23,640 bases of DNA, taken from Gnetum montanum (lineage: Eukaryota > Streptophyta > Gnetopsida > Gnetales > Gnetaceae). The notes beneath the pieces were generated by a model. That model saw only the letters and a program-made list of their open reading frames with translations, searched no databases and had not been told where the DNA came from. Shown here in pieces: positions 1 through 9,284 of the stretch (its first letter is position 1; each line of letters begins with the position of its first letter). A program made the translations under genes and the position numbers. Location: assembly GCA_015680685.1 (NCBI GenBank), contig MNCI01025099.1:1-23640 (forward strand). The letters run 5' to 3'.

Positions 1-10
1 TCCACAGCAC

Positions 11-160
11 GGTCTGCTAAGACCATAAACCAGCCTGACCACCGTTCGCTACGACGTAAAACTAGCACTCCTCGGTCTGCCCGGACTCTAAACTGGGACC
101 ATGGTCCGCTGAGATTTACAATCAGTAACAGTAGTCTACCAGGACTTAAAACTGGAATGC
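11..160. repeat. Five degenerate ~30-bp tandem units
   Basis: Units start near 11, 42, 73, 103 and 132. Each carries a core like GGTCTGCYNGGACT followed by TAAACTGG or a variant of it. The period is 29-31 bp and identity between units is only moderate. The array probably continues to the left of the window. No coding potential is seen. Confidence 0.6.
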
Positions 161-249
161 ATGCAAATCAAGCGAGCGTGATCATCTCCGATACAGCTTC
201 GTGGCAGATTGGGTGGGACGCGGAGACAGTTCCGGCGTCCCCACCTCCC

Positions 250-303
250 GGCATCTTACTGATTCCTCGGACCAGCACAGGGGCATCTTACTGATCCCTC
301 GGA
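250..303 (+). repeat. 22-bp direct repeat, 32-bp period
   Basis: A 22-bp sequence beginning GGCATCTTACTGAT and ending CCTCGGA occurs at 250-271 and again at 282-303 with one C/T difference. The function is unknown; it is part of the repeat structure of the presumed LTR. Confidence 0.7.
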
Positions 304-888
304 GATGCCGCCACCGCGTCCGCCGCGGTGGAAGCAGCTCCGGGAGTTTAGCTTCGTTAGCAGGAGCCCCAACGAAATCCTCGTTGGTCACGGCCCCAGG
401 AGTCTCCGCCAATCATCGCTATCGGACGTCGGCTTCCCAAATACATCTGGCCGGCTCCCGATGTAACCAATGAGCTGCACTGCGTCTGATGCCTTCTGGC
501 GAAGGTATGCAGGGCTAAGTCATCAGGGTTGGCGGCTCCCCCTTAGTGCTCCACCACAGCAGTTCCAAGTACATCAGCTCAGGTTAACACCAGACAGCGT
601 GGGTTCTAAGAAGCCCCGTCTTTGTCCATAAGCAATGGCGTCGCCTATTTTCTTTTGTGGTTGCAGGCTGCTTAACTCGGAGAATGTCGTTCAAAGGTGC
701 GCCCATCTGAGCGGCGAAGTACGACAACGTGCTGAAATGGCTGCCCAGGTTTGCCCGCCCATTCAGCTTTGCACATTTCTTCCCGACACGCATCTAACCT
801 TCATCCTTGTTTCCTTCTTCCCCACCACCCAACTCCCATACGCAGCATGCACATACGCCAATCTTCCTTTGTTCGCACCCATGCTAGC

Positions 889-1014
889 AGAGACATCGCG
901 AAAGTGACGCGCAACGCTCCTTTCGTACGCATTCCTGCTACCAGTTGTAACAGAGATATCTCAGATTGACGCGCTACGCTCGTCTGAAAGCATTCCTGTT
1001 AACGTTAATAAACA
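889..1014 (+). repeat. Tandem duplication of ~63 bp
   Basis: The unit at 889-951 is repeated in diverged form at 952-1014. Landmarks in both copies are AGAGAYATC at the start, TGACGCGC and ACGCTC in the middle, and GCATTCCTG near the end. It is a local duplication within the presumed LTR. Confidence 0.6.
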
Positions 1015-1297
1015 CGCCATTTGCATCTTTCCTGAACCTGTTCTCAGTTACACCCTTCTCCTACTCACAAGCCTTCTCCCTCGACGTAAACGGAGCAATA
1101 TCTGAGTAGTCATGGAGGAACGTTGTTCTTGCTTCTGCCAATCCGGTGTTTCGCATTCTTTGTCGACGTTCTTCGGGTAAGCCCTCTAACCGTCAACAAA
1201 GAGGGGCCATTGAAACACCGTGAAAATTACGGGTCGGCCTCAGGCGAAGATTCGTAGTTTGAGCAGGAGCGTGCCTCAAATTTGTCTAAGGACAAGT

Positions 1298-1670
1298 TTA
1301 CGCTCAACCACGCACGGCAGCGTGATGAGCGTAATAAGCTCCAAGACAGTTAAACAAAATCCATAGAAACACGACAGGTTGGCACTTGTTCTTGCAACGC
1401 TCAACTGATCTTTACGCGCATTACGCAATGATGCGTGCTCGTGCGTAGGTCAGAATGCAACAACACGCGCGTTATGCTTCGTAACACACAGCTGCGTGAT
1501 GAGCGTAAGTTACACTTTGATCATACTCCACCACGTGTAGCTGCGTGGAGTGTGCTACATTTACGCTGCGTCACTCACAGTTGCGTGATGAGCGTACAAC
1601 AATCTTAAGCGTGTCGTTGCTACGCCAAAGTTGCGCTCATATACGCAGCACAATGCGAATGAGCGCAAAC
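1298..1670. repeat. Dispersed GCGTGATGAGCGTA motif array
   Basis: The 14-mer GCGTGATGAGCGTA occurs at about 1320, 1493 and 1582, preceded by CAG and one to three further bases. Diverged versions lie near 1547 (GCTGCGTGGAG) and 1660 (AATGAGCGCAAACGC). Inverted versions lie near 1298 (TTACGCTCA) and 1635 (GCGCTCATATACGC). Short motifs on both strands like this resemble U3 enhancer repeats or the subterminal repeats of transposons. I cannot say which protein would bind. Confidence 0.6.
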
Positions 1671-2530
1671 GCAGCCGAGACACGTCTATCATGAGCCTGC
1701 TCTTTACACGCACAGCACGCAAACAAGCATGTTGTGCGTAGTCGCAGTTCGACTTAAAAGAATCGCATCGGCGAAACCCGCGACATTCGGGCCCACATCA
1801 TCAGGGTTTCACGTATCGCGGCTTACAAATACCCCGGTTGACAAATATACCAAGAGAGGAAGGGGAAGAGAAAGAGAAAAAAAAAGGCAGAGAAAACATC
1901 AGAGCAAACCAGAGCATCAGAGCACTCATCGCTTTTGTTGGCAGCAGATCAAGAGGACAAGAGCATTTCACTGAGCAAGGATACATTTATCACCTTGAAC
2001 AAAGAAACAAGAGCAACCTCTTGGCAATCGCCGCAAACACCATCCTTTAGCAGAAACAGAACGCAGCGCGCCCGAGCCCAAACAGCAGATCCACCCGAAG
2101 CAAAGAAGCAGAACAGGAATCGCAGAGGTGTCTTGCCCAGTTAGCAGGTCCTGTCGTTCAAAAGATCGATAGACTTCAGAGCTTGACCATTTCTGCGCCT
2201 AAGCTTTGGCCTACGAGGTAGATCGGATTTCTGTCCAGACAGTTTTCTTGTTGTTTTGTGCTCATTTTGTATTCAGTCGTTGGGAGTCTTCTCCCATTGT
2301 AACGTAATACACACGCAAACATACACCAGATCCAGCATTGAGACATAGATCTTTGATCTTTGCAACATCCNGCTTTTACTGACCCGTAAGTCCCTGTCTG
2401 ATCGACAAGACCGTTCAGGGCACCGCGGATTCGTTTTTTCCAGCTTAGCCCTCGCGCGGATCCGTGGTTAAAGCTGTGTACACGGAACTTCGGTCGGTAT
2501 TTCCAGTTGCCGACGTTTTCCGTCGTTACA

Positions 2531-3891
2531 TAGATAATTTTATTTACATTGCATTAGATCTAATAAAATAGACATAAAAGCTCACTATCTCTCAAGTGCT
2601 ATCCTAATTATGTATTGAAATGCTATCAACAAGCTTTGCTTAAGTTCTCATCATCTTAAAATTGAAAGTAGAAGATGGATTCAACTCCCTTAAGAAAAAA
2701 GCATTTGTATGTTGTGCAAATCAAGAAACCTTGAAGATCAACTATGTATGTTTCTTTCTTGTGTTGTGATTATCCATTTGAGATAGTGTTATAACACTAC
2801 AATAAGAAAAAAAAACCTATATGATTTGTTTTTTATGTTCTCATTGTGCTTAGTCAATTTGTAAAGTATATCTTTATTTTTCATAAAAATGTAATATCTA
2901 CCCAATAGATCCTATGGCTATTTGAACATAATAAAACTTCATTTCATTTCACAATTAATATTTTAAAAAAGTGGGTGTAAAAAATTTATTGTTAGTAAGA
3001 AAAAACAAGGGGGGTATGGAACCCCAAAAAAATGAAAAATAATATTTAAAAAAATCAAAGTACATCAGATCATCAAAGAGAGAGTCTAAAGAAAAAACCC
3101 AAAGGTTTTGAGGATGCCTTTTCATGTTTTCATATTTACAACCAATATTGAAAAATCTCCTCTCTATGGTAAGAAAAGGATGAGGCCTTGCCCTTATTCA
3201 GAAGCACCCTCACGGGGTTTTACTTCTCACTAAAGGATTCCCTACAAAAAGAATGAGAAAACTCTCTTTAAAGAGAAAAGATTACATTAATCAGAGATGA
3301 AGAAAAAATAGCAACAAAAGCTAAAAGCTTCCCATGCTTGAGTCTCTAAAATAAAAAGAAATTAATACTATAAAAAATAAATTAATTGTTTAGCTTTCAC
3401 TGGGAGACTTTTTGGTTGAAGTTATAGCTGAAAAGCAACATCTTTGAGAATCTAGTATTTGACACTTGAAGAAAGATCATAGTTATGTTCTTGCTAGTGG
3501 AAAATAACTACACACCAAAGCTTTTGAATAAAGTACAAAATTAGTCAAAGTTAATTTCAAATACAAAGAAATGAAGTAGACAAAGTAGGCTAATCACCAA
3601 GAATGGCTTCATTGATGCTAGTTGAGATTTGCTACAAATTCTAAATGTTCATTTCAAAGCATGTTGAGCAATAGGACATTTAAAAAAACATGAGAAAATT
3701 AGTATTCACTTCTCAAAAGAGGACATTGAGGAGAAACATTTTTCATATGTTTAACATGAGTGCCGATATGAAGATCTTGATGAATAAGACATCATAAAAA
3801 ATGTGAATTTCAGGAAATGTAGGAGCTTTCCAAATATCTTTCATTTCCCTCATGCAATGATAATTGCATTTTACATGCCCTGTTGAATTTG
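2531..3891. other. AT-rich spacer without recognisable genes
   Basis: The stretch is AT-rich with many A and T runs, stops in every frame and no terminal repeats that I can match. It may hold an old, unrecognisable transposon. I looked for coding similarity on both strands, with special attention to 3480-3860 on the - strand, and recognised nothing. Confidence 0.5.
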
Positions 3892-3907
3892 TGATGAGTC
3901 GTAGATT

Positions 3908-3963
3908 GGCCACATCAATGAGGCCTCATCAAGTAGGCCTTGTTGATTAGGCCCCATCAACAC
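3908..3963 (+). promoter_or_regulatory. Four 14-bp GGCC-headed tandem units in U3
   Basis: Units of exactly 14 bp start at 3908, 3922, 3936 and 3950: GGCCACATCAATGA, GGCCTCATCAAGTA, GGCCTTGTTGATTA and GGCCCCATCAACAC. They lie about 50 bp upstream of the TATA box, where LTR enhancers sit. The third unit carries the core in the opposite sense (TTGAT instead of ATCAA). The same unit type occurs before the TATA box of element A. Confidence 0.75.
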
Positions 3964-4013
3964 ATCATTTGATGCACTGACATGGACCCGTTGATGTAGG
4001 GTCTGTTCTTGCC

Positions 4014-4020
4014 TATAAAT
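4014..4020 (+). promoter_or_regulatory. TATA box of the E LTR
   Basis: TATAAAT lies about 120 bp into the LTR, just downstream of the 14-bp repeats. Transcription would begin roughly 30 bp further on. Confidence 0.65.
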
Positions 4021-4789
4021 ATGTGCTAACCCACTGTGGTTAGGCATCATTCAGTCATAGTTGTAGCAAAGCTCTTGTAGTTTTTCCATTTAATAGTTAG
4101 AATATTTTCCTGAGTGCTTGCAATAGGAGTCATTGAGTGTATGGATCTTTATTTGAGCGTTATTGTACCTGAGCATGATAGTGTGTGTGGCAATAAAGAT
4201 GAGCTTCTTGATAAACCTTGCAACATTCTAAATAGCTTAAATATTTTATTCATGCATTTAATGTTTTCAGTTATTTATTTAACCTTCCTTAATAATTAAC
4301 CTAATTAAGTAATTAAGTGAGATAAGCTAAATAGCAATTAAGTAACCACATAAGTACGCTTGCTTCGAGCATGCGTATGACATTTGGTAATCCTAGCAGC
4401 ACTTAATGCTTAGTAATCCAACAATGTTATATGTGTTTAGGATGTGTACAGCAAGTGGGATTGGATGTTTATGTTAGGACTAGTTACATGATGGTTAGGC
4501 AATTAGATTAAAGTAGACATTAAATTACTTCATTCCTTACCCTATTTATTTCAAGTACCAAAACCATAAAACACAAAATGATAAAAATCATCTACCTCAA
4601 TTACACTTAAACCATAACCTTCAGCTCCACAAGTGTAGTTGGGAAGACAACGAATGTTCTCAACATCCAATTCACTTCCTAGAGAACTAGTGCATTGGAA
4701 GCTATAGAGTTTATGAAATTTAATGGGATCGCACATAAACGGTTTGTGATTCATATGGTTTGGTGTAGGGGTACCTCACTACTCATCAT

Positions 4790-4806
4790 TAGCACTGTTG
4801 CTAGGG
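4790..4806 (+). other. Primer binding site of E, tRNA-Asp type
   Basis: TAGCACTGTTGCTAGGG begins one base after the LTR end. It matches TGGCGCCGTTGCCGGGG, the complement of the 3' end of plant tRNA-Asp, with every mismatch a C/T or G/A transition. The PBS of element C matches the same tRNA. A leader without evident coding (4807-5094) follows. Confidence 0.7.
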
Positions 4807-5094
4807 ACTCTTTTTGTTGAAATGTGCGCTATCTAGGATTAGTAAACATTATTAATATCATTGGACAAACCCCAAGGTCAACATCATTCTCAAATTATAT
4901 AATTACAAAAGCACACTGATATTTTATTTGTTTGCAAAATCTCTTCTTCTCATAGGCATGAAGATGTTAAAACACCAATTCCACAATAGTGCAAAGTGGT
5001 ATATACTCATCTAGATGAGTATGTACCTAATTTCACCTTCATCCTACACTAGGATGAACAACTATGATGGCATAATATGGAAGGCAACATTGTA

Positions 5095-7396
5095 ATGCCT
5101 CCTAATCAATATGTTCCCATGATGCTGCTTCAAACTCTTATGAAGTTAGGCATTTATGATCTTCAAGAGGAGTACATTGTGCATGATTACGACTACCAAG
5201 ACTACCATCCTACTAAAACACAATGTTGAAAAGATCAATACCATGAGAAGCAACATGAGTTTGCAAAGGGGAAATAGTTCACCAATCCCTTATTCCTACT
5301 GAACCAAGACAATAATGGGTGCCCTTTCTCGAGAGGGTCTTAACATGAAAATTCTCCACCCCTTGATACTGATGATGGGGGTGTAAACCTGAATCTACAT
5401 TCCACTATCAACAAATCAAGTTTAGGAAAAGATGGTAGTCAAGGACGAGGCTCAAAAAAGCATCAAGATGATAAGCGACCTAACAAATGTGGCCATGACA
5501 AGCGAAGGGGAGTTGGCAGATACCATGGTGGTGGTAGTCCTCCTCTCTCCTTGTCCTCTTCATATGCTTCTTCTTCTTCCTCTTCTTCTAATTTTGAAAA
5601 ACATTGCAGAAAAAATAATCATGATGGAGGTGAGTAGCAAAACAATAATACTGGCTACCATGTCCACAATAATTGAAGGGGTAATAGAGGAAATCATCAA
5701 TGACAATAAAATAATGTTGATGATGAGCCTTTACTGGAAAATCAAATCATAACATTGCAAAGGCAATCAAGATCCCAACTAGGCATGTGAAAGATAGTAG
5801 GATCAAGTGCTTAGACATGAATAATATTCCAAGATTCAAGGGAGGATGTAACTCTGATCCACAAAACCATCTACAAGCCTTTCAGTATATCTGCACCTTA
5901 CAAAACATAGAGAATGATTGAAAAAAATTGAAGTTATGCCCTAGGACACTCATCAAAGAGGCAAAAAGTTGGTACTGGTTCTTGGAGCTGGAATCAATAT
6001 GCCAATGGAGTAGAATGCTTGAGTTATTCAATGATAAATATCAGACATACTCTATAGTGTCCAATTTGAGAAGGCAAATCCAACATTAGAAATAGGAAAC
6101 ACATGAACCCTTGGATGCTGCCATGGGTAGATATTATTCTCTCATACATCGATGCATTGGCCATGGTTATTCTTTAAGGGAATAACTCCACCACATCATA
6201 GATGGGCTTAGAGAAAAAACCAGAAGAACTCTTGGGGTTTATGCCCAAGGGAGATTATCCAAACTAAGAGCCCATCAAATATAAGGACTAATAAAAAAGG
6301 TAGTAAAAAAGAAGGAGAGTTTTGAAAAAGGAAAACTGCAGAAAAATATAATAGGAACCCTTCCATCAAGAAAAGGGAGGTCTGATTCTATGACAAGGAG
6401 GAGTCACCACTCAAGAAAGTGGTGAATAGGAAAACCTTGCCCATCCAAAAATCTATTTCTGATATTTCGACAATGGTTGATAAGTTATGGAACTCTTTGG
6501 ATGAAAAATTCCAAACTGCTATGAAGATTGCTAAAGAATCTAAAGAGCAAAATAGTGATCACAACCACATGAGATAGAAAGAAGGTAAACATGCCTATCA
6601 AAGAGGTAAGGGCAAAGTTGCTGTAGTAAAAGAATTTGTGGAGATAAACTTTGATGATGATGTTGGGTGTGAAATTTGTCAATATGAACATCCGAATGGA
6701 TGTTGCCTTGTGGTGTTACACTTATAAGAGTCTGGGGTGTACACACTGAATCCTAGACTAGTAAGGGGGCAAACACCTAGATAATTACCTTATCATCAAG
6801 GAAATCCAAGGTAATTCCACCAGCAACATCAAGCTTACTATCCAAGTGTAGTGCTGCCACAATTGTAGAAGTAATACCAACAGTGGCACCAACCAAAATT
6901 GTTGGGAATGCTACCACTAAGACAATAGTACCCTTACAGGTAATCGCATTCATACAAATACAATGTTCAACAACTTGTTTTTCCATGAAGCTCTACAAGC
7001 CACACCTCATTCCAACATTACTATTATCCTCTAGAGTATCATTGAACTCATTCAACATCTACTCGAGGGGAGCATCCATATCCATACCACCCTCTACATC
7101 CATCTACATACATCCCTCCACCCTCAACCTAGTTACCGCTTACTCCATTCATGTAGGATGAAATTTTCCCATAGTCACAACAATGAAATGCTACAAGGGC
7201 TACAAATTTAAAATTGGCCTTCCAGCCCAGTTGTTTAGACAATCGATCCAAGAAACAACCATTTTTTGACCCAACAATCCTCCCAAACCCTCACAACCTA
7301 ATGTGGTTGGTCACCCTATATCTCCAACACCCTCATCCTCTGCATCAAACACATTCAAGAGCCCTTCAAACCAAACGTCACCTCAGATCTACATTG
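5095..7396 (+). pseudogene. gag: gag of element E (capsid/nucleocapsid), broken
   Basis: Gag packages the element RNA into cytoplasmic particles. I place the start at the ATG at 5095 (MPPNQYVP...), the first good ATG after the leader. Reading on with frame changes, a Gly/Ser-rich basic stretch lies at 5480-5750. The gag core (5815-6270) has NIPRFKGG, HLQAF, KLKLCP and later HHIIDGL, each with a counterpart in the gag of element C. The zinc knuckle at 6668-6706 reads CEICQYEHPNGCC. A Pro/Tyr/His-rich tail follows to about 7396. Stops interrupt it; where C allows comparison they fall on Trp or Gln codons (TGG to TGA or TAG, CAG to TAG). The exact end is uncertain because the gag-protease border is not marked. 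Confidence 0.75.
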
Positions 7397-7738
7397 TGAT
7401 GTTAACTCTGCTATTTCTGATTGGATCAAAGCTGGCAATTTTTCCACTAAGAGATCTAACCTAGGAAGTCCTCTTATTTACTTATAGATCACGAGACATG
7501 AACCATGCAAGGCTATTCTTGATTTTGGTTCTAGTGTCAATATCATCTCCTACAACATGTACAAGGCCTGGAACCTACCACCTCTCAAGAAGAGCAATAT
7601 CCATCTGGAATTGGCAGACTAGTCAAGCACTATCCCTTTGGGGTTAATGGAGGACATTATGACCATAGTTTATGGATGGTTCTATCCTATTGATTTTCTA
7701 GTGATCAAGGTAGAAAACTGTAAAGGTGACTTCCCCAT
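7397..7738 (+). pseudogene. Aspartic protease fragment of element E
   Basis: Retropepsin cuts the retrotransposon polyprotein. The active-site segment reads ILDFGSSVNIIS with the Asp codon at 7521-7523, which fits the D-x-G-[AS]-S-V-N form of Athila/Tat-type gypsy proteases. A second conserved strand, YPIDFLVIK, lies near 7690. The frame carries in-frame stops. The family usually continues with an ILGRP-like motif, but here the sequence changes directly into the LTR of element A, so the C-terminal end and all downstream pol domains are missing from this side. Confidence 0.75.
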
Positions 7739-7746
7739 CAAAGGTT

Positions 7747-9266
7747 TGCATAGGATGTGACTTCAAGGGGACTTAATACTCTTTGTATTCTTCTACCTAC
7801 TTAGGTGCTTAAGTGTTTTCATAGACTTCTTACCATTCTATGTCATCTAATAATCAGAATTAAAATAAAGTCTTTACATGGTGTGGTTTCCATCCAAAAA
7901 TATAGGAAAAAAAACATTATGGGAATTCAAATCACACCCCTTAGACAAATAAATAGGCTATAAGCATTGGTTATGGAACTAGAAATACATGTTACCCATG
8001 CCTAAATATCCCCTCTAACTAAGGCCTTCTCTCACCCTTGCTTTCTTCTCTTCTCTTTATGGAATGGTGGTTGTTCTATAGGAGCACTCTTGTGTTTTGA
8101 AGGGGTGGATTGGTCTTAGAGTGGTGATGCGAAGTCACTAAAATAGGTTGGTTTTGGTCTAGACTAAGGATGGATCTTCTCAAGTCATTTTAAACACAAA
8201 CCTCACCAAGGACTTCATATGACCTTAATTCAGGATTCCATATCATCTTCTTAGTCATCCATCTATGCTACCCATAACTGACCTCACTATCTATTTTCAT
8301 GTTATGCTTGATGTCTTAGTTTGATGTGTTGGAATTCTTGGATAGATTATTTTTTTTGGTACTTAACTTTTCATAACCATTAATTAACTATGGGGCCCAT
8401 GGACTCCTTAGTTAAGGTTATGCAAGGGAAAAAAGGATGTGTTTCTGTTATGGGGAGGGCCCACTTGCATATCTCTTTTTTTGGATAGTTAAGTCCCTTA
8501 CCTTAGACATTACTACAATAATATCTTTCATGTGCTTCTGTACATCAAGATTTGTGCTTCTTAAAACCTTCATAAAATTTCATTCTCCAACCATTTTCTC
8601 AATTTTCTAGGCTTCAACATCCTCTTCTACTATTTTCATCATGTTTGTTGCTTTTTAGACTTCCATTTAACTCCAAATTCACTAAAAAACTCCTTGTATT
8701 TTCAAGCTTGATCAAAGTTAATGGTGGTCAATATCCATGTCAATAAGGCCTAGTTGATGTAGTCATTGGGCCCTGTCAACTAGGCCTTGTTGACACAACA
8801 CAAAAAGTCTATAAACACCATCAAACACTTTACACTTTTTTATCATTTTCTTCACAACAAGAGGGAATTTTTTGTCATTTTTTAGAGACCAACACCTTCT
8901 AGAGCCCATGACTTTTCAACCATTTGTTCAAATCACTCCATTCTTCAATCCTACAACTACCAAAGGTAAGCTCTTCATTGTGGGGGTCGTAAACCTTAAG
9001 GTTTTTAACAAAATGTTTTTGTCCTCCAAGGATTAATGAATACAATGATAATAAAAACCATTGATTTTTGGGAGTTTAACACTTTCAAGAATCTTTGCTA
9101 TGACTATAATCATTTATCAACATCAAAAAAATAATTTAATAATTAAAATTGATCAAATCAGCCATAATCATAACTTAGCTAAGTGTAACCTTACTAATGA
9201 GATAAGGTATCCCAATTGTTTCATGTTACACAATAATTGCTAACCCATGATCATGTTGTGATTACA
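7747..9266 (+). repeat. 5' LTR of element A (~1.52 kb)
   Basis: It is matched to 8917 by the 3' copy, and the remainder is inferred up to GATTACA at 9266, two bases before a PBS-like site. The ends would then be TGYA...TACA. Homology between the two copies already begins about 8-9 bp before the TG (TCAAAGGTT), so the true start could be 7739-7756. It contains the promoter at 8747-8816. Short ORFs inside it are not coding. Confidence 0.85.
8747..8816 (+). promoter_or_regulatory. GGCC-repeat array and TATA box in the A 5' LTR
   Basis: Units begin at 8747 (GGCCTAGTTGATG), 8769 (GGCCCTGTCAACTA) and 8783 (GGCCTTGTTGACAC); the last two abut with a 14-bp period. TATAAAC follows at 8810. The unit GGCCTTGTTGA is identical to one in the otherwise unrelated E LTR. 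Confidence 0.65.
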
Positions 9267-9268
9267 TA

Positions 9269-9281
9269 TGGTACCAAGGCC
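9269..9281 (+). other. Probable primer binding site of A, initiator-Met type
   Basis: TGGTACCAAGGCC lies two bases after the inferred LTR end. It agrees with the common plant PBS TGGTATCAGAGCC at 10 of 13 positions, all mismatches being transitions. The position supports the call more than the match does. Confidence 0.5.
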
Positions 9282-9284
9282 AAA

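Larger units (their letters stand above)
1..2530 (+). mobile_element. Probable 3' part of a long LTR (solo or 3' LTR), CpG-rich
   Basis: This block differs sharply from the rest of the window. It has mid-range GC, abundant CpG, several families of internal repeats and no credible ORF. At 2530 it stops with ...CGTCGTTACA and AT-rich DNA follows, which fits an LTR ending in CA. No primer binding site follows, so I infer a 3' LTR or solo LTR in + orientation; its start lies before the window. A TATA-like AAATATACC near 1846 is followed by a purine-rich run (1856-1897), which could be the U3/R boundary. The length of at least 2.5 kb would fit long-LTR gypsy families such as Tat/Ogre. The alternative is another CpG-rich repeat such as the end of a DNA transposon. 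The retained CpG suggests it is younger than its neighbours. Confidence 0.45.
3892..4788 (+). repeat. 5' LTR of element E (~897 bp)
   Basis: It starts TGATGAGTC and ends GGGGTACCTC...ACTCATCA. These are the same inverted ends that bound the LTRs of element C (TGATGAGT/ACTCATCA). The U5-side half shares blocks with the C LTR, such as GGGAAGACAA, AACTAGTG, TTCATATGGTT and GGGGTACCTC. The U3 promoter part does not match C. The 5 bp before it are ATTTG (3887-3891); the matching target duplication would lie outside the window. Confidence 0.8.
3892..7738 (+). mobile_element. Element E: Ty3/gypsy retrotransposon, 5' part, interrupted by element A
   Basis: In order, E shows a 5' LTR, a primer binding site, gag with a retrotransposon gag core and zinc knuckle, and the first part of an aspartic protease. 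It breaks off inside the protease where the LTR of element A begins. The rest of pol should lie beyond the 3' end of A, outside the window. The LTR ends, PBS and gag are clearly related to element C. The tRNA-Asp PBS and the D-x-G-S-S-V-N protease motif suggest the Athila/Tat side of the gypsy group; that placement is inference. All reading frames are interrupted, so E is a dead relic. Confidence 0.85.

Noticed and set aside
201-969. Overlapping ORFs of 69-90 codons on both strands in the first kilobase
   Set aside because: No domain, no codon pattern and overlap on both strands; they sit in repeat-rich LTR-like DNA.
4741-4765. LTR end and PBS of E at GTGATTCATATGG, by analogy with the A LTR end
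   Set aside because: A much better end lies at 4788: ACTCATCA mirrors the TGATGAGT start, agrees with the ends of C and is followed by a tRNA-Asp PBS.
5432-5752. Open frame of 106 codons on the + strand with a hydrophobic stretch
   Set aside because: It lies in an alternative frame of the low-complexity Gly/Ser-rich gag region of E; the Leu run is TCT/CTT repeat sequence read out of frame.
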